Positions 60,739 through 64,000 of a stretch of DNA of 64,000 nucleotides are shown here, in pieces. The notes under the pieces are model-generated. The model made no database searches. It was given only the letters and a program-made list of their open reading frames with translations, and was not told the DNA's origin. Source of the stretch: Chryseobacterium phocaeense (GTDB lineage Bacteria; Bacteroidota; Bacteroidia; Flavobacteriales; Weeksellaceae); assembly GCF_900169075.1 (NCBI RefSeq), contig NZ_LT827014.1, positions 620,001 through 684,000 on the forward strand, given 5' to 3'. Each line of letters begins with the position of its first letter. Position 1 is the first letter of the stretch. A program made the position numbers and the translations under genes.

Positions 60739-62007
60739 TTATTTTTCTAAAATCATGGTTACACCTTGTCCGCGGGCCGCACAGATGGAAATAAATCCTT
60801 TTCCGCTGCCCTTTTCGTGAAGCAGTTTGGCCAGAGTTCCGATAATTCTTCCTCCTGTTGCCGCAAAAGGATGTGCAGCCGCCAGACTTCCTCCTTTTAC
60901 ATTCAGCTTATTTCTGTCAATTTTCCCCAATGATTTTTCCAGTCCGAACTGTTTAGCCAGATCATCATTTTCCCAGATTTTAGTGGTCGCAAGAACCTGT
61001 GCCGCAAAAGCTTCATGGATTTCATAATAATCAAAATCTTCCAGCCTCATTCCTGCTTTTCTAAGCATTCTGTCAGCCGCAAAAACCGGAGCCAGCAATA
61101 AATTCTGTTTGTTTTCGACATATTCTATGCCCGCGACTTCTGAAAAAGTGATATACGCCAGAACAGGAAGGCCGTTTGCGTTGGCCCATTCTTCACTTGC
61201 TAATAAGACTGCTGAAGCTCCGTCTGTAAAAGGGGTGGAGTTTCCTGCGGTCAGGGTTCCGCTCACTTTATCAAAAGCAGGTTTCAGCTGTGACAGCTTC
61301 TCAAGACTGGTATCCCTGCGCAGGTTATTGTCCTGGTTTAAACCGAAGGCTGGTGTAATCATATCATCAAAAAAACCTTCATCATAAGCTTTGGCCATAT
61401 TCTGATGGCTTTTCAACGATAATCCGTCCTGTTCCTCACGGGAAATCTGATAATATTTTGCAGTGATTTCAGTGTGTCCACCCATCACCAGACCTGTTTT
61501 GGGTTCCTGTCCTTTGTAGGGTATGGGCATCCAGTCTTTCAGTTTAGGGCTTAAAAGCTGCTTTAATTTTCCGAATGTAGATTTCTCTTTATTGGCTTTT
61601 AACAGGGCCTTCCTTAATGCTGGTGCAGATTCAAAGGGAATATTGCTCATGGCTTCCACTCCGCATGCTATACCGCTTTCAATTTGGCCTAGGGCGATTT
61701 TATTGCCGATGTAAATTGCAGCTTCAATTCCTGTATCACATGCCTGCTGAAGATCACAGGCAGGAGTGGCAGAATCAAGGGCTGTATTCATCACGGATTC
61801 CCTGATGAGGTTGCTTTCTGAAATGTGTTTAATCACCGCTCCGCCGGCTACTTCGCCAAGAAGTTTTCCCTGCAGATGATATTTGTTGATTAGTCCATTA
61901 AGGGAAGCTTCCAGAAGTTCCTGGTTTCCCTGGTCTGCATACGCTGTATTGATTCTGGCAAAAGGAATTCTACTGTATCCTACAATGGCCACTTTTTTTG
62001 TTTCCAT
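60739..62007 (-). CDS. Acetyl-CoA C-acyltransferase (thiolase, FadI-like)
   Basis: 422 residues. FadI-type thiolase: nucleophile C90 in DLQQACDTGIEAA, GGSLAAAHPFAATGGRI with the histidine and CAARGQGV with the second cysteine. It can cleave 3-oxoacyl-CoA or condense acyl-CoA. Second gene of the TetR-led operon. Confidence 0.9.
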   Translation of the reverse strand: METKKVAIVGYSRIPFARINTAYADQGNQELLEASLNGLINKYHLQGKLLGEVAGGAVIKHISESNLIRESVMNTALDSATPACDLQQACDTGIEAAIYIGNKIALGQIESGIACGVEAMSNIPFESAPALRKALLKANKEKSTFGKLKQLLSPKLKDWMPIPYKGQEPKTGLVMGGHTEITAKYYQISREEQDGLSLKSHQNMAKAYDEGFFDDMITPAFGLNQDNNLRRDTSLEKLSQLKPAFDKVSGTLTAGNSTPFTDGASAVLLASEEWANANGLPVLAYITFSEVAGIEYVENKQNLLLAPVFAADRMLRKAGMRLEDFDYYEIHEAFAAQVLATTKIWENDDLAKQFGLEKSLGKIDRNKLNVKGGSLAAAHPFAATGGRIIGTLAKLLHEKGSGKGFISICAARGQGVTMILEK

Positions 62008-62018
62008 ATGGAATGATT

Positions 62019-62624
62019 TTATGATGGAAGTATTTTTAATTCTTTGTCGATCATGAATAGTATCCTGTCCAAAGCCAGATTCAGATATTTTTCGTCTTCT
62101 GTGGTTTTAGCAAGCAGGATTCCGCCCTCTACCATCATGATGAATAATGATCCGTATTCGTCTGCATCTATCATAGGGTGTATCTCCCCATTTTCCTGCC
62201 CCTCTTTAATGACGGATGCTATTTTTTTAATCCATCCTTCAAAAGATTTGATCACATGTTTTTTCAGACCTGGAAAAGTATCATCTGCTTCGGTGGCCGC
62301 ATTCATTAAGGGGCAGCCTCCGTTTTCAAATACTGCTTTCCAGTTTTTGCGGTAAAAATTCACAAAGGCGTTTAATTTATCAATCGCGGTTGGAAATTCA
62401 TCTCCTAAAGATCTTGCCATATTTTGGGAAAGTAGGCCGGAGTTGTATTTGTAAACCTCAAGTGCGACTTCGTCTTTGTTTCCGAAGTTTCCGTAGATAC
62501 TTCCTTTCGTAAGGCCTGTAGCTTCTGTAATATCAGATAAAGACGTAGAGGTATAGCCTTTTGTATTGAATAAAGAGGCTGTTTTCTCAATGATAAATTG
62601 TTTGGTCTTTTCTGCTTTTGACAT
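62019..62624 (-). CDS. TetR/AcrR-family regulator
   Basis: 201 residues. N-terminal helix-turn-helix (ITEATGLTKGSIYGNFGNKDEV, residues of about 25-47) and a ligand-binding C-terminal domain (MVEGGILLA). First gene of the fatty-acid operon, 11 nt upstream of the thiolase gene. An operator overlaps its promoter (62645-62678), so it probably represses its own transcript and releases with an acyl-CoA or similar ligand; the ligand is inference. Confidence 0.9.
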   Translation of the reverse strand: MSKAEKTKQFIIEKTASLFNTKGYTSTSLSDITEATGLTKGSIYGNFGNKDEVALEVYKYNSGLLSQNMARSLGDEFPTAIDKLNAFVNFYRKNWKAVFENGGCPLMNAATEADDTFPGLKKHVIKSFEGWIKKIASVIKEGQENGEIHPMIDADEYGSLFIMMVEGGILLAKTTEDEKYLNLALDRILFMIDKELKILPS

Positions 62625-62644
62625 TTAAGTGTTTAATTTTAATG

Positions 62645-62678
62645 CAAATATACAAAAATATACCAATCGGTATATTTT
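62645..62678 (-). promoter_or_regulatory. TetR operator and -7 box
   Basis: Palindrome with 10-bp arms AAAATATACC (62655-62664) and GGTATATTTT (62669-62678), 4-nt centre, and a minus-strand TATATTTG box (62645-62652) just downstream. Confidence 0.75.
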
Positions 62679-62756
62679 ATTTTGAAGTGATTTCCTGTAT
62701 TCAGTATTTACAGCTATTCATGGATACTGCTCAAGGGGTATGTGTACTTCTATGCA

Positions 62757-62786
62757 TAAAAAAAGACTGCTCTTTTGAGGCAGTCT
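62757..62786 (-). terminator. Terminator of the lipoprotein gene
   Basis: AGACTGC (62764-62770) pairs with GCAGTCT (62780-62786); T-run on the minus strand. Confidence 0.78.
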
Positions 62787-62811
62787 CCGGTTTTCATGTT
62801 AGTTGAAGTTT

Positions 62812-63264
62812 TTAAAGTGAATAGCTTTTAAAATAAGTTTCTCCACTGGAAATGATGATCGTTTTTTGATCTATAATAATGTCATTTGTTTTTATGGTGT
62901 AAGTTACCGTATAAGGTGCTTTGCCAATATTATAAAAAGTAAAGCCTACGGAACCTCTAAAAAATGGAGAAACAGATTTTACAATAATATTACTTTTGCC
63001 ACCGTCCACATAATGATCATCTATAGATACATCACCTGCAATTTTTCTCCCATCCAATTTCCAGTCTACAATAGTTGTGTCATCCCTGCTTCCTTCAGCT
63101 CCAAAAATAAAATGGTCGCCAGCTGCCTTACTGAAAGTGTTGGAAACGGAAAAGGTGATTACCGAATTTTTGATATTCCGGGACTCATCCTTATCCTTCG
63201 CACAGGCACTGAGAGCAAAAGATATCATTGCCACAACAATTAACAGCATAAGTAAATGTGTCAT
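62812..63264 (-). CDS. Lipoprotein of unknown function
   Basis: 150 residues from the ATG at 63264; the longer frame starts upstream of a TAATTTTG box (63292-63299), and only the shorter form has a type II signal peptide with lipobox LSAC. The mature part is beta-rich (VSNTFSKAAGDHFIFGAEGS, FTFYNIGKAPYTVTYTI) and may be an immunoglobulin-like or PKD-like domain. Function unknown. Confidence 0.68.
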   Translation of the reverse strand: MTHLLMLLIVVAMISFALSACAKDKDESRNIKNSVITFSVSNTFSKAAGDHFIFGAEGSRDDTTIVDWKLDGRKIAGDVSIDDHYVDGGKSNIIVKSVSPFFRGSVGFTFYNIGKAPYTVTYTIKTNDIIIDQKTIIISSGETYFKSYSL

Positions 63265-63410
63265 GACATTTGGTTTTCCAATTTTCACTAACAAAATTAT
63301 TTTAGAAAGTCTCTTAAGGCAATACCTAAACTTCGGTATTTTTTTCTCAATGTTTTTAGGGAAATTGCTGCTTTTGCGGATAGGAATTTTTGTATAATAT
63401 ACCATCAATA

Positions 63411-63441
63411 AAAAAGACGGAAGTGTAATTTCCGTCTTTTA
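63411..63441 (-). terminator. Terminator of osmC
   Basis: Perfect 11-bp stem AAAAGACGGAA (63412-63422) with TTCCGTCTTTT (63430-63440). Confidence 0.88.
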
Positions 63442-63470
63442 GTCTGTGTAGGGTTTAAAAACCTTGCCTT

Positions 63471-63887
63471 TTATGCTAAAGTAGCATTTAAAGTGATTTC
63501 AAAATTGAAAGCAGCGCTTACAGGGCATCCTTCCTCTGCTATTTTAGCATATTTCTGGAAATCTTCTTCTGAAATTCCCGGAACTTTTGCTGTTAAAGTC
63601 AGTTCAGATTTTGTAATTTTCCCAATGTTTGGGTCCAGTGTGATTACAGATGTTGTTTTAAGCTCTTCAGGGGTAAATCCTGCCTGGGAAAGCTCTGCGC
63701 TTAGCTTCATCGTGAAACACCCCGCATGTGCAGCGGCAAGCAATTCCTCCGGGTTGGTTCCCACACCGTCTGCAAAACGGCTGTTGAAAGAATACCGGGT
63801 TTCATTTAAAGTTGTGCTTTGAGTGGTTAAATGTCCTTTACCTTCTTTGATGTTACCGTTCCAAACGGCTGTTGCGTTACGTCTCAT
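63471..63887 (-). CDS. osmC: OsmC-family peroxidase
   Basis: 138 residues, the normal OsmC length. The two redox cysteines are in [12 protein letters not shown] (C57 region) and [10 protein letters not shown] (C120 region). It reduces organic hydroperoxides with its cysteine pair. A TATCTTTG box (63931-63938) lies 37 nt or so upstream. Monocistronic. Confidence 0.92.
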   Translation of the reverse strand: MRRNATAVWNGNIKEGKGHLTTQSTTLNETRYSFNSRFADGVGTNPEELLAAAHAGCFTMKLSAELSQAGFTPEELKTTSVITLDPNIGKITKSELTLTAKVPGISEEDFQKYAKIAEEGCPVSAAFNFEITLNATLA

Positions 63888-64000
63888 AATGTTTGTATTT
63901 GTTTTTTAATATTGTTTGATTTTGATGGTACAAAGATAGGTCTGTAGAAAAGCAGATTCAATAGATAAAAAGGCTTAAATATTGTACTTTTTTCCCGATG
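63888..64000. other. Right window edge, no gene seen
   Basis: AT-rich sequence holding the osmC promoter (minus-strand TATCTTTG at 63931-63938). Too short to tell what lies beyond. Confidence 0.45.

Overview
The window reads as chromosomal DNA of a Flavobacteriia member, most likely Chryseobacterium or a close Weeksellaceae relative. The reasons are: AT-rich sequence; starts with no obvious Shine-Dalgarno sequence but with TANNTTTG -7 boxes upstream (for example before mreB, glnN, glyS-side genes and the TetR gene); a type III glutamine synthetase; a T9SS type A sorting domain; and secreted proteins ending their signal peptides in A/SQ. No rRNA, tRNA, CRISPR array, insertion sequence or integrase was seen.

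Layout. 1-7 kb: the end of ribosomal protein L25, sufS, three tandem secreted paralogues on the minus strand, a 41-residue double-glycine-leader peptide gene, a T9SS cargo protein and a nitroreductase. 7.4-12.7 kb: a minus-strand haem block, hemA-hemC-DUF1287-amidase-hemD-hemE, with two cell-wall genes inside it. 13.1-18.7 kb: the rod-shape operon mreB-mreC-mreD-mrdA-rodA, with three stop/start overlaps. 18.8-34.1 kb: mixed housekeeping and accessory genes (pentapeptide-repeat protein, NlpC/P60 lipoprotein, glnN, a Panacea-MazF pair, a phosphorylase-like protein, DinB-like protein, M1 peptidase, coaX, GNAT, a paralogue pair with a membrane protein, tadA, TonB-like protein). 34.7-49.2 kb: the accessory region of most interest. 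49-64 kb: mostly housekeeping (glyS, truC, pyrD, msrB, an L,D-transpeptidase, a fabF/thioesterase/thiolase/TetR operon, osmC).

The main discovery candidate is a probable regulon. Six minus-strand promoters share a 17-nt imperfect palindrome (about ACGACAAGTTTTGTCGT) followed after exactly 11 nt by a TANNTTTG -7 box. They precede a Panacea-MazF toxin-antitoxin pair; a WYL-domain regulator; an operon with two tail-fibre-like proteins and a 1243-residue protein (with a metzincin-type protease behind a terminator); a small acidic protein; a patatin phospholipase; and an endolysin-like M15 peptidase. A seventh palindrome copy lies upstream of an error-prone DNA polymerase (umuC). The placement suggests one regulator, perhaps the WYL protein itself, controlling a stress- or DNA-damage-induced set of lytic, toxic and mutagenic functions. 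The palindrome and its spacing are read directly from the sequence; the regulator, inducer and biological purpose are inference.

Starts were moved to an internal ATG where the longest open frame began at TTG/GTG upstream of or inside the promoter (hemA, hemC, the phosphorylase-like gene, the M15 peptidase, the serine hydrolase and others). mrdA keeps a TTG start because no other fits.
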